Shown: in pieces, positions 43,295-51,190 of the stretch
Layout: each line of letters starts with the position of its first letter
Position numbering within the stretch: the stretch's first letter is position 1
Assembly (NCBI GenBank): GCA_021155045.1
Contig: JAJNQB010000021.1
Span: forward strand, 1 to 64,000
Length of the DNA: 64,000 bases
Origin: Arcticibacter sp.
GTDB lineage: Bacteria; Bacteroidota; Bacteroidia; 2-12-FULL-35-15
Direction: 5' to 3'
Made by a program: the position numbers and the translations under genes
The notes under the pieces: generated by a model
Told to the model about the DNA's origin: nothing
The model's database searches: none
What the model saw: the letters and a program-made list of their open reading frames with translations, nothing else

Positions 43295-43956
43295 GGAGCT
43301 AATCGGTTTATTTTCCAATTATTATTTTCTTTCAAATATAAAATTCTGTCGTGCATTCTGCTTGGTCGCCCTTGCCAAAATTCGATAGATTCAGGTTTTA
43401 AAATATATCCTCCCCAAAAATCAGGTCTTGGTACAGTTTCATCTGAAAATTTTTCGGAAAACACTTTGTAATTATCATCTAATACTTTTCTGTTATCAAT
43501 AATTTTACTTTGAGGCGAACTCCATGCACCTAGTTTGCTTCCTTTTGGTCTTGTGTTAAAATATAAATCAGAATCTTCTTTCGATTGTTTTTCTAAAACA
43601 CCTTCTATTCTTACTTGCCTTTCCAATTCGGGCCAAAAAAATAACAATGCAGCGTGTGGATTTTTCTCTATTTCTAACCCTTTTCTGCTAGTATAATTGG
43701 TATAAAAAACAAATCCATTTTCGTTGAAATTTCTTAATAACAAAATTCTTGCTGAAGGTTTTCCTTCTGTTGTGGATGTGCAAACTGTCATAGCATTCGG
43801 TTCATTTACTTTTGAATCTACTGCTTCTTTAAACCATTTTTCGAATTGCAAAATTGGATTTGAATTTACATCTTTTTCATCCAATGTTTGTTTAGAAAAA
43901 TCGTGACGTAAGGTGTTTATGTATAATCTTAAATCTTCCATTTTATATTGGTTCAT
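43291..43956 (-). CDS. pdxH: Pyridoxamine 5'-phosphate oxidase
   Basis: 221 residues; an alternative ATG lies five codons in. Motifs: RHDFSKQTLDE near the N-terminus, NAMTVCTSTTEGKPSARILLLRNFNENGFVFYTNYTSRKG (FMN site), ALLFFWPELERQVRIEG, SKLGAWSSPQS and the C-terminal WGGYILKPESIEFWQGRPSRMHDRI. It uses FMN and oxygen to make pyridoxal phosphate. A family A repeat lies 9 nt upstream of its start, inside its probable promoter region. Confidence 0.95.
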   Translation of the reverse strand: MNQYKMEDLRLYINTLRHDFSKQTLDEKDVNSNPILQFEKWFKEAVDSKVNEPNAMTVCTSTTEGKPSARILLLRNFNENGFVFYTNYTSRKGLEIEKNPHAALLFFWPELERQVRIEGVLEKQSKEDSDLYFNTRPKGSKLGAWSSPQSKIIDNRKVLDDNYKVFSEKFSDETVPRPDFWGGYILKPESIEFWQGRPSRMHDRILYLKENNNWKINRLAP

Positions 43957-43965
43957 TTGTTTATT

Positions 43966-44008
43966 TGTCAGTTCGAGTGGCGAGGAACGAGCTGTATCGA
44001 GAACTGTT
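43966..44008 (+). repeat. Dispersed palindromic repeat, family A, variant copy
   Basis: Starts tgtcagttcgagtgg and ends tatcgagaactg, so the outer cagttc / gaactg form a perfect 6-bp inverted repeat around a 25-nt middle. It sits between the aminotransferase gene and pdxH, where a pdxH promoter would be expected. Confidence 0.8.
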
Positions 44009-44057
44009 TGATTTAGTCGTTAATTTGTATCTGTTTTTTTATATTTGATCAATTTTT

Positions 44058-44897
44058 CTATATCAATTTATTCAATTCATCTACAAACTTTTTTGAAGTA
44101 TTATTAAAATATCTTTTTTGTTTGTATGCAACTACCCATTTCACGCCATTAATTGTATTGGTTAAAAATAATTCATCGGCTGCCAACAAAACATTTTGCA
44201 TGATTGAGATTTCATAAACAGCGATTTTGTTTTTATGCGCTATTTCAATAATTTTTTTTCGCATTACACCATCTACACATCCATCGCTAACAGGTGGAGT
44301 ATAAAGAACTCCGTTTTTTACCGCGAAAATATTTGAACTAATTGTTTCTATGATATGGTGTTTATCATTTAGGATAATGCATTCATCTAACTTTTGCTCG
44401 TTTTTATGAACTCCTGCCATTACGTAAACAATACTGTTTGCTGATTTTATAGACGATAATGCATTTTGGGGCTTTTTAAAATCGCTGAATAAATCAATTG
44501 TTAAGCCTTTTGCATTCAGAATATAATTTTTTTCTTCTAATGGATAAACTTCTAAAATATAGGATGTGTTGTTTTCGGAAGGAGCATACATTCCTCCATC
44601 ATTTCTGAAAAGAGTTAGCCTCGCTCTGCCATCAGTATTGATTGAATTTTTTTCAATAAGCGATTGAATATTTTTTTCTAAAAATTGGAGATTAAACGCT
44701 TTATCCAATTTCATTTTTAAAACTTCTGTTCCTTTTAATAATCTAGAAAGATGTTCTGATAAAAACAATGGTTTTTTGTTTGCAATTCTAATGGTTTCAA
44801 AAAGAGCATCGCCATAACGAAAAGACCTATTCCCGACATTCAGCACAGGTTTGTCGGCTTCAAAAAAACTACCATTATAGATTAAAAATTGTTGCAT
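44058..44897 (-). CDS. Class IV aminotransferase (PabC/IlvE/D-amino-acid transaminase family)
   Basis: 279 residues. The fold type IV PLP signatures are FRYGDALFETIRI (about 27-39), SSIKSANSIVYVMAG (catalytic Lys in IKSAN), and ETISSNIFAVKNGVLYTPPVSDGCVDGVMRKKI. The length of about 280 and the SSNIF-x-V pattern are nearest to 4-amino-4-deoxychorismate lyase (PabC), but a branched-chain or D-amino-acid transaminase cannot be excluded. It is the last gene of a three-gene unit and overlaps the phosphatase gene by 1 nt. Confidence 0.85.
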   Translation of the reverse strand: MQQFLIYNGSFFEADKPVLNVGNRSFRYGDALFETIRIANKKPLFLSEHLSRLLKGTEVLKMKLDKAFNLQFLEKNIQSLIEKNSINTDGRARLTLFRNDGGMYAPSENNTSYILEVYPLEEKNYILNAKGLTIDLFSDFKKPQNALSSIKSANSIVYVMAGVHKNEQKLDECIILNDKHHIIETISSNIFAVKNGVLYTPPVSDGCVDGVMRKKIIEIAHKNKIAVYEISIMQNVLLAADELFLTNTINGVKWVVAYKQKRYFNNTSKKFVDELNKLI

Positions 44898-45376
44898 TAA
44901 ACGATTAAGTTCAATATTGTTTTTAATGGTTGGTTCGATTCAATTAAAATTCCTTTTACTCCAGCTTTATTGGCTGCTTCAATATCGCGTTCTTTGTCGC
45001 CAATAAAATAAGATTTTGTTGCATCTACATTAAATCGTGCTAAACCTTTTTCAACAAACAATGAATTTGGTTTGCGGCAAATACAATTTGTTTTATCAGG
45101 ATGATGAATGCAATAATATATTTCAGCAAAAGTAATTTCGTGTTTTTTTAATTCAGCAACCAAATAGCTGTGTAAATTTTCTACATCATTTTGTGTATAT
45201 AAATCTTTTGATATTCCACTTTGATTAGAAACAATAATAAAGATAAACCCTTTTTGTTTAAGTTGGGTCAAAACTTCCACAACATCTGGTAAAATTACAA
45301 AGTCTTCCAGCCTAAATGTGTAGCCTCTTTCAAAATTAATTACACCATCTCTATCTAAAAAAATTGCTTTATTCAT
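44897..45376 (-). CDS. gmhB: HAD-IIIA phosphatase, GmhB-like (heptose-1,7-bisphosphate 7-phosphatase)
   Basis: 159 residues. Nucleophile motif FLDRDGVIN (Asp 8, Asp 10), motif II SNQSGISK and motif IV GDKERDIEAA are present. A zinc loop YYCIHHPDKTNCICRKP carries the Cys and His ligands specific to GmhB-type HAD enzymes. GmhB removes the 7-phosphate of manno-heptose bisphosphate for LPS core synthesis, in keeping with lpxB in this window. Related histidinol phosphatases share the fold, so the assignment is likely rather than certain. It directly follows the rhomboid gene. Confidence 0.82.
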   Translation of the reverse strand: MNKAIFLDRDGVINFERGYTFRLEDFVILPDVVEVLTQLKQKGFIFIIVSNQSGISKDLYTQNDVENLHSYLVAELKKHEITFAEIYYCIHHPDKTNCICRKPNSLFVEKGLARFNVDATKSYFIGDKERDIEAANKAGVKGILIESNQPLKTILNLIV

Positions 45377-45991
45377 CTATCCAATTATTTGTTGAATAAA
45401 TAGATTAAATAAACTAGGCTTTAAAGCTATTGTAAATAACATTCCATATACAGCACCCCAAAAATGAGCATCATGTCCAATATTGGTGTTTCCTCGTTTA
45501 CCCAAATAATATTCGGCAGCTAAATAAATACCTCCAAAAATATAAGCTGGAATAATTGGAGGTAAAATAAATAAGCCAATTTTAGCTGTTGGATTTAAAA
45601 TAATAAACGCAAAAATAACAGATGATACTGCTCCAGATGCCCCTAAAGCATTATAATAGGAGTTGTTTTTGTGTTTTTCAAATGAATAAACAGAAGACAT
45701 AAATAAACCACCTACATAAAGTAGAATATAAAATAGCGGACCTTTTGAACCGAATACATAAAAATCAGAATAATAGCTTTCAACGTGTTTTCCAATCATA
45801 AAAAGAGAAAACATATTAAAAAACAAATGAGTCCAATCGGCATGAATAAGTCCACCTGAAAAAAAACGATACCATTCTTTATGATGTTTAATAGCATAAG
45901 CGTTAAACATCAATTTGTTTTTCATGCTATAATCGTCCATTCCTTTGATAGAAGTAATTACGGTTATAGCTATTATTATGTATGTAATCAT
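45377..45991 (-). CDS. Rhomboid family intramembrane serine protease
   Basis: 204 residues with six hydrophobic segments. WTHLFFNMFSLFMIG holds the conserved His and Asn 59, ALGASGAVS carries the catalytic Ser 119 (GASG) and HDAHFWGAVYG supplies the catalytic His 175. All active-site residues are intact. It cleaves membrane-protein segments within the bilayer; the substrate is unknown. It heads the unit rhomboid-gmhB-aminotransferase, with gmhB starting the base after its stop. Confidence 0.92.
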   Translation of the reverse strand: MITYIIIAITVITSIKGMDDYSMKNKLMFNAYAIKHHKEWYRFFSGGLIHADWTHLFFNMFSLFMIGKHVESYYSDFYVFGSKGPLFYILLYVGGLFMSSVYSFEKHKNNSYYNALGASGAVSSVIFAFIILNPTAKIGLFILPPIIPAYIFGGIYLAAEYYLGKRGNTNIGHDAHFWGAVYGMLFTIALKPSLFNLFIQQIIG

Positions 45992-45996
45992 ATAAA

Positions 45997-46004
45997 CAAA
46001 GGTA
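45997..46004 (-). promoter_or_regulatory. Promoter -7 box (TACCTTTG) 5 nt before the rhomboid start
   Basis: Perfect TAnnTTTG on the minus strand with 5 nt to the ATG at 45991, predicting a leaderless or nearly leaderless mRNA. Confidence 0.5.
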
Positions 46005-46056
46005 AAATATTACAGTGGGAAATAATACTTTTTTCAAAAATTTAAAATAAAAACCT

Positions 46057-46064
46057 TATTTTTG
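46057..46064 (+). promoter_or_regulatory. Promoter -7 box (TATTTTTG) of the DUF6580 gene
   Basis: TATTTTTG, 25 nt before ATG 46090, in the short region between this gene and the divergent rhomboid gene. Confidence 0.45.
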
Positions 46065-46089
46065 TTTTTTAACTAATTAAATAAACCTT

Positions 46090-46629
46090 ATGCAATCAAA
46101 ATTGTTTTCAGCTAAATTTATTTTTGTTTCGGTAGTAATATTACTAGCTGCTCTTAGCCGTGTTTTGCCTCATATTCCAAATTTTACTCCAATTGCTGCA
46201 ATGGCTTTGTTTGGTGCAGTAAATTTTTCTGATAAGCGATTAGCTTTTATAATACCAATGTTGGCAATGATTTTGAGTGATGTGGCCATCGAATTTATTT
46301 TTGGTTGGGGATTTCACAATACAATAGTGTATGTGTATGCTAGTTTTATCTTAACATCATGTATTGGTTTGTATGTTAGAAAGCACAATAATTTAAAAAC
46401 AATTGTAGCAGGTTCATTGGCAGCATCTATTTTGTTTTTTGGGATTACAAACTTTGGAGTATGGGCTGCAAATGGTTTTGTTGGCGGTTCAGCAGGTTTA
46501 GCAGGGGTTTATACTTTAGGATTACCTTATTTTTCTTATACATTACTAGGCGACCTTTTTTATAATGCAATTTTATTTGGCTCATTGTATTTTGCTCAAC
46601 GAAATATTCTAGCGCTAATAAAAGCATAA
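46090..46629 (+). CDS. DUF6580 membrane protein (ECF S-component-like)
   Basis: 179 residues with five or six helices. NFTPIAAMALFGAVNFSDKRLAFIIPMLAMILSDVAIEFIFGWGFHNT and LPYFSYTLLGDLFYNAILFG are characteristic of the Bacteroidota DUF6580 family. The layout resembles substrate-binding S components of ECF vitamin transporters, but no substrate is assignable and no ECF ATPase is nearby. It is monocistronic. Confidence 0.8.
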   Translation: MQSKLFSAKFIFVSVVILLAALSRVLPHIPNFTPIAAMALFGAVNFSDKRLAFIIPMLAMILSDVAIEFIFGWGFHNTIVYVYASFILTSCIGLYVRKHNNLKTIVAGSLAASILFFGITNFGVWAANGFVGGSAGLAGVYTLGLPYFSYTLLGDLFYNAILFGSLYFAQRNILALIKA

Positions 46630-46745
46630 CTAATTGAGTAATCATTTAAAAATCTCTCATTTTTACTGAATCTTAGCAATTTTGCAAAACAAAAGCTGCT
46701 TAGTATTGGTATAAAGTAAGGGATTTTTTTTTACAAAAAAACACA

Positions 46746-47468
46746 ATGCATTTATTTTACACTCCCGATATTAATTCCAGTGCTACTACTTATACTTTGA
46801 ATGAAGAAGAAAGCAAACATTGTATTAAAGTGTTAAGGTTGGGCAATGGAAAACGAATTCAATTAGTTGATGGAGTGGGAGGTTTTTATACTGCAGAAAT
46901 AATGGACGATAATCCTAAAAGATGTAGTGTAAAAATTACTGATGTTAAAACAGGAGTAGGAAAAAAAGATTGGAGTATTCAAATGCTGATTGCCCCAACA
47001 AAAAATAATGATAGAATAGAATGGTTTGTTGAAAAAGCCACCGAAATTGGAATTGACCGCATTTCATTTATCAACTGTAAAAATAGCGAACGTATTGTAA
47101 TTAAAACCGAACGAGCAGAGAAAGTGGCTATTGCCGCCATGAAACAAAGCTTAAAAGCATATTTACCTTTAATAGATGAAATGGCAGATTTTAAAAAAGT
47201 ACTTGAGTCTTTAAATAATTCAACTGCAAAAAAAATGATTGCCCATTGCGATGCTTTTTCCAACAATTCTAAAAAGCATATAAAAGAGGTGTATAAAAAA
47301 ACAGAATCTGCTATTATATTAATTGGACCAGAAGGCGATTTTACAAAAGATGAAATAGAGTATGCATTAAAAAATGGGTTTGAAGAAATTACTTTAGGTG
47401 AAAGTCGATTAAGAACTGAAACCGCTGCTGTTTATGCCTGTACGGTTGTTAATGTTTTGAATGAATAA
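46746..47468 (+). CDS. rsmE: 16S rRNA m3U1498 methyltransferase
   Basis: 240 residues. An N-terminal PUA-like domain contains EESKHCIKVLRLGNGKRIQLVDG. The SPOUT/trefoil-knot domain follows, with KNNDRIEWFVEKATEIGIDRI, ILIGPEGDFTKDEIEYA (SAM-binding knot) and TLGESRLRTETAAVYACTVV. It methylates U1498 in the ribosomal decoding site. A strong terminator follows directly. Confidence 0.95.
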   Translation: MHLFYTPDINSSATTYTLNEEESKHCIKVLRLGNGKRIQLVDGVGGFYTAEIMDDNPKRCSVKITDVKTGVGKKDWSIQMLIAPTKNNDRIEWFVEKATEIGIDRISFINCKNSERIVIKTERAEKVAIAAMKQSLKAYLPLIDEMADFKKVLESLNNSTAKKMIAHCDAFSNNSKKHIKEVYKKTESAIILIGPEGDFTKDEIEYALKNGFEEITLGESRLRTETAAVYACTVVNVLNE

Positions 47469-47500
47469 AAAAAATGCCCGAGTTCATCGGGCGTTTTTTT
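47468..47500. terminator. Terminator after rsmE
   Basis: Stem gcccga (47476-47481) / tcgggc (47487-47492), loop gttca, flanked by an A-run and T7. It serves the convergent rsmE and lipoprotein genes. Confidence 0.88.
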
Positions 47501-47508
47501 TATAGATT

Positions 47509-48507
47509 TTAATTTTTTATAGGAATCAAACCTCTTATTCCCATATCGGTTACTACTTCACCAATTTCTGGTTGGTAGTATCCATCAGGAGTAGAATCAA
47601 TCCACTCAAAACTTTTATTGGTTGATAAAGAAACAGTAATAATAATATCACTTGTTTCTAATCCTGTAATTACTAAAGGAGAATTACTCATTGTGTTATC
47701 CACAAATTGTCCTGTAACCAAACAGCTTCCTGCTGGAATTGGAGAAGTTGCAAACAAGGGATTGGGAACTGTTGTACCGCCAGAAGGAGCTTGTCCGTCA
47801 TAAAAATAATCCTGCCCGGCAATAGTAGTTAAAAAGCCCCAGTATCCTTGATTGTGGTTTCCCGGTCCGCCCGATGCAGCACTCGGACTAAAACTCTTTC
47901 CATTTATTTTATATCCTGTTACATACGTTTTAAAGCCAATAAAAGAAGCTATTGTGCCCGTTCCTAAACCGCTTCCTGGTAAATATTGTGATTTGTAGGT
48001 AATATCATAATTTTGGTACGCTAAAGATATACGCAACCATTTATAAGAACCTACTGTTAGGCTCGAAAGTGGAATCGAAAAAAATGTAGAGCCTTCATGC
48101 GTTTGTGTAGAAGCACAATATGCTATTGCGTTTGCTCCTCCAGCGGTTGTTTGTTGTCCAACATATAAAACATTTCCGCCTCCAACAGGGTCTAAGTCGC
48201 CAGCTAACTCAATATAATGTTGGCTCATTAAATTAAAAATAGGTGATTGTGCCGCATGTCCCGATGGAATAGTAGAAGGATTTCCAAGATTGTCTAATCT
48301 TACCTGTGTACTATCAAATTTGAATTTAAAAATAAGTCTTGGACCCGTTCCTGTTCCTCCGTTATACACAGTATCAGGAATGCAAACAGATGGAGAAATG
48401 GGAGTAGGTGTAGGTTCCTCCTCTTTATCTTTTTTACACGAACTAATAATAATTGAAGTGGAAAATACGAAGGCTATTAAGCCCAAAAGGTTGTGTTTTG
48501 AATTCAT
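47509..48507 (-). CDS. Hypothetical lipoprotein
   Basis: 332 residues. The signal sequence ends STSIIISSCKKDKEEE with a lipobox Cys near 24, then a Pro/Thr linker (EEPTPTPISPS). The rest is Gly/Ser/Thr/Tyr-rich and beta-like, with no known catalytic motif. I do not recognise a family. It is expected to be lipid-anchored at the outer membrane or surface. The gene is monocistronic, bounded by the rsmE terminator. Confidence 0.75.
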   Translation of the reverse strand: MNSKHNLLGLIAFVFSTSIIISSCKKDKEEEPTPTPISPSVCIPDTVYNGGTGTGPRLIFKFKFDSTQVRLDNLGNPSTIPSGHAAQSPIFNLMSQHYIELAGDLDPVGGGNVLYVGQQTTAGGANAIAYCASTQTHEGSTFFSIPLSSLTVGSYKWLRISLAYQNYDITYKSQYLPGSGLGTGTIASFIGFKTYVTGYKINGKSFSPSAASGGPGNHNQGYWGFLTTIAGQDYFYDGQAPSGGTTVPNPLFATSPIPAGSCLVTGQFVDNTMSNSPLVITGLETSDIIITVSLSTNKSFEWIDSTPDGYYQPEIGEVVTDMGIRGLIPIKN

Positions 48508-48645
48508 AGTTTTATTTTGTTTAGTAGTAATTAGCTAAAATACGAAAAATGAATCCAAATATTATACTCATAAATAAAAGAAAATCAGTTTTTTGCAAAG
48601 TATTGCATTTTATTTCTGATATTTACTTAATAAAACATTTATCCA

Positions 48646-49725
48646 ATGATAAAAAAAATACTTTCTATTGCATCTATTTTAGTTGCAAGTAATACATTTT
48701 CTCAAATAACAATTACATCGGCAGATATGCCCAATGCAAATGATAGCATTGTGCTTAGTACGGCAAATATTGCTGGTGTTACTGTTGCTCCTGGGGGAGT
48801 TGGGATGATTTGGGATTATAGTACACTCGTGCCAACTTTACAACGGTATGATAAATACGATTCTCCATTTACTTTTACTGCTCCATTTAATTTGTTGTTT
48901 AATCCAACGAATACTTCTTATGGAAGAGATAATTATCAGTTTACAAGTGTTTCATTACCTGGTTTGACTTTAACGGATGCTTATGATTTTATTAAAGAAA
49001 CATCAAGCCAATTAAAACAAGTAGGTATTGGCTATACAATGAACGGAACCCCTGTTCCATTTACATATTCTTCTGCTGATATTATTTATAAATTTCCGAT
49101 GAATTATGCAGATGTGGATTCTTGTGTTTATAAATTTGGATTACCATTTCCAATTCCTTCTTTAGGTTATTTTGGAGAAACAGGTACAAGACACACTACT
49201 GTTGATGGTTGGGGAGATATCACAACACCTTTCGGAACGTTTAATGCCTTAAAAATTACTTCCGTAATAGATGCAGTTGATACAATTTATGCTAGTTCAT
49301 TCGGCTTTGGAACCAATATTCCAAGACCAAGAAGATATGAATACAAATGGTTAGCAAATGGAATGAAATCACCTGTATTACAAATTAATGCAACAGAAAT
49401 TGGTGGAACACCGGTGATAAATGATATTCAGTTTGTTGATAGTCTTCGTAGTGATGTTCCTCATGTTGGGGTAACAGAAATAAATTCGTACAATCCAATT
49501 AATGTTTATCCAAATCCTGCAAATAATTATGTAATTGTTTCAACATTAAATACCGAAAAAGGAAGCATTATCATTTCAACTATTTTAGGTGAAATAGTTT
49601 ATCAAGAGAGTTTAAATGGAGCCCAAACTAAAATTGATATCGAAAATTTTTCAAATGGAATTTATTTTGTTACTCTAAAAACAAAAAATAAAGGAAGCAC
49701 TCAGAAATTAATTATAAGTAAATAA
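48646..49725 (+). CDS. Secreted protein with T9SS type A sorting domain
   Basis: 359 residues. The signal peptide (ILSIASILVASNTFSQ) is followed by a beta-rich body of about 260 residues with no identified motif. The type A sorting domain (from about 280) has INVYPNPANNYVIVSTL, ILGEIVYQESL and the ending GIYFVTLKTKNKGSTQKLIISK. It is exported by T9SS and probably surface-attached; function unknown. A strong terminator follows within a few bases. Confidence 0.87.
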   Translation: MIKKILSIASILVASNTFSQITITSADMPNANDSIVLSTANIAGVTVAPGGVGMIWDYSTLVPTLQRYDKYDSPFTFTAPFNLLFNPTNTSYGRDNYQFTSVSLPGLTLTDAYDFIKETSSQLKQVGIGYTMNGTPVPFTYSSADIIYKFPMNYADVDSCVYKFGLPFPIPSLGYFGETGTRHTTVDGWGDITTPFGTFNALKITSVIDAVDTIYASSFGFGTNIPRPRRYEYKWLANGMKSPVLQINATEIGGTPVINDIQFVDSLRSDVPHVGVTEINSYNPINVYPNPANNYVIVSTLNTEKGSIIISTILGEIVYQESLNGAQTKIDIENFSNGIYFVTLKTKNKGSTQKLIISK

Positions 49726-49728
49726 GAA

Positions 49729-49754
49729 AAAGCCCGATAAATCGGGCTTTTTCT
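49729..49754. terminator. Terminator after the T9SS protein
   Basis: A 12-bp perfect stem aaaaagcccgat / atcgggcttttt with a 2-nt loop. Beyond it, 49800-49830 contains ttcgagtttatcgagaa, which looks like a decayed family A repeat. Confidence 0.88.
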
Positions 49755-49860
49755 TATTATAATGCTTTTGTTTTGTGAAATCTATTTAGGGTTTATTCTG
49801 TGTGGAGTCCTTTCGAGTTTATCGAGAAATGTGCGTGGCTGACGAATAAAATTTTTTCAG

Positions 49861-49868
49861 TAATTTTG
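49861..49868 (+). promoter_or_regulatory. Promoter -7 box (TAATTTTG) of the NlpC/P60 gene
   Basis: Perfect TAnnTTTG with 9 nt to ATG 49878, so the leader would be about five bases. Confidence 0.5.
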
Positions 49869-49877
49869 TATTCTTAA

Positions 49878-50381
49878 ATGAAAAAGTTAGTTGTATTTAT
49901 TTTTGTTTTCTTACCTATTGTTTTGTGTGCCCAACAAAAATCAAAAGCTCATAAACCAGAATTTGGTTATTATTATAAAAACTATCAATTAAGTCCAGAT
50001 TCGGCCACAACACCACATTTGTATTATCAAGTATATGATTGGCTAGGGGCAAGGTATAAATATGCAGGAACCTCTAAAAAAGGGATTGATTGTTCTGGTT
50101 TTGTTTCAAAAATGTATTCCTCTGTTTATTGCCTTCAATTAATTGGCGGCTCTGCTGATATATTTAAAACGGTATTGCCTGTTGAAAAAGAAGAATTAAA
50201 AGAAGGAGATATGGTGTTTTTTAAAATTAAAAAAGGACGAATTTCGCACGTAGGAATTTATTTAGGAAATAATAAATTTGCTCATGCTTCTGTTCATTCA
50301 GGTGTTATCATAAGCGATTTAAACGAAGATTACTATAAAAAATATTTTTATAAAGGCGGAAGAATTTTGGCTACTGCTTAA
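49878..50381 (+). CDS. NlpC/P60 family endopeptidase
   Basis: 167 residues with a signal peptide (VVFIFVFLPIVLCAQQ). The catalytic triad region is clear: GIDCSGFVSKMY (Cys 72), RISHVGIYLGNNKFAHAS (His 124, His 136). These papain-like enzymes cut the D-Glu/diaminopimelate link of peptidoglycan in the periplasm. It is a single-domain form with no SH3 or LysM module. The PyrR-like gene follows after 19 nt. Confidence 0.9.
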   Translation: MKKLVVFIFVFLPIVLCAQQKSKAHKPEFGYYYKNYQLSPDSATTPHLYYQVYDWLGARYKYAGTSKKGIDCSGFVSKMYSSVYCLQLIGGSADIFKTVLPVEKEELKEGDMVFFKIKKGRISHVGIYLGNNKFAHASVHSGVIISDLNEDYYKKYFYKGGRILATA

Positions 50382-50400
50382 TATCAATTAAAAAAACAAA

Positions 50401-50904
50401 ATGACAAAAACATTAATTTTAAATAGTAAGCAGATAGAACAAAAGATAAATAGGCTTGCCTATGAAATAGTTGAAAATAATTATACCGAAAAAGAAATAA
50501 TTATTGCGGGGATATCTAAAAATGGTTTTTTGTTTGCTAAAAGGCTAAATACGGTATTGCAAAAAATTTCAGAAATAAAAACTGTTTTAATTGAAATTGT
50601 TATTGATAAAGAAAACCCTTTGTCGAAAGAAATTAAAATTTCTCTTTCCGAAAAAGAGCTAAAAAACAAAGTTGTTATTTTAGTTGATGATGTATTGAAT
50701 TCTGGAAAAACATTAATATTTGGGGCTAAACCATTTCTTGTTAGTCCTTTAAAACGACTTACAACTGTAGTGTTGGTGGATAGAGGGCACAATCGTTATC
50801 CAATTAAAGCAGACTTTGTAGGTTTATCACTTTCTACTACTTTGCAAGAACATATTACTGTGGAGCTTGATGTGAAAGGAAAAGAAGTAGTTTATCTTTC
50901 TTGA
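50401..50904 (+). CDS. PyrR-like phosphoribosyltransferase
   Basis: 167 residues. The PRPP-binding loop is VVILVDDVLNSGKTL (about 95-109). The later segment VVLVDRGHNRYPIKADFVGLSLSTT closely follows PyrR (LVDRGHRELPIRADYVG). PyrR is a pyr-mRNA attenuator with weak uracil phosphoribosyltransferase activity. No pyrimidine genes are adjacent here, so a regulatory or salvage role is open. Confidence 0.82.
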   Translation: MTKTLILNSKQIEQKINRLAYEIVENNYTEKEIIIAGISKNGFLFAKRLNTVLQKISEIKTVLIEIVIDKENPLSKEIKISLSEKELKNKVVILVDDVLNSGKTLIFGAKPFLVSPLKRLTTVVLVDRGHNRYPIKADFVGLSLSTTLQEHITVELDVKGKEVVYLS

Positions 50905-50923
50905 TTTTAGTTGTTGCAAAAAG

Positions 50924-51127
50924 GCAGGTCGCCCCTACGGGGCTTACAATGTTTTAATGTTTTATTCTATTAACATTTCGCTCCTACGGAGCAAAACCGC
51001 TTCATGGTTTTTGTGTTGAAAAATTTTGCTAATATATAGAGGAAGGGATTCTATTTATTTTCGAATAACATTAACAAGAATGCGTTACGTTGACTATTTT
51101 TATATTAGCCCCAGAGGGGCGATCTGT
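50924..51127. repeat. MITE-like element with imperfect terminal inverted repeats
   Basis: 204 bp. The ends gcaggtcgcccctacgggg (50924 onward) and agccccagaggggcgatc (51107 onward) are inverted copies of one 21-nt sequence, with 17 of 21 positions matching. Each end holds a small gcccc / ggggc palindrome, and a third, gctcctacggagc, lies inside. No protein is encoded. The stretch 50905-51156 contains nothing else. Confidence 0.7.
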
Positions 51128-51156
51128 ATGAGACCATAGCTGCTATTGTTTTGGTC

Positions 51157-51190
51157 AAAAAAAAACCACTCCAGAGAGTGGCATTTTTTT
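51157..51190. terminator. Terminator of the LolA-like gene
   Basis: Stem ccactc (51166-51171) / gagtgg (51176-51181) with loop caga, between an A9 run and a T7 run. It lies just after the stop of the minus-strand gene. Confidence 0.85.

Noticed and set aside
44930..44950. A ggttcgattc segment resembling a tRNA T-loop
   Set aside because: It lies inside the gmhB coding frame, and no cloverleaf can be built around it. No tRNA or 5S/16S/23S rRNA gene was seen in the window.
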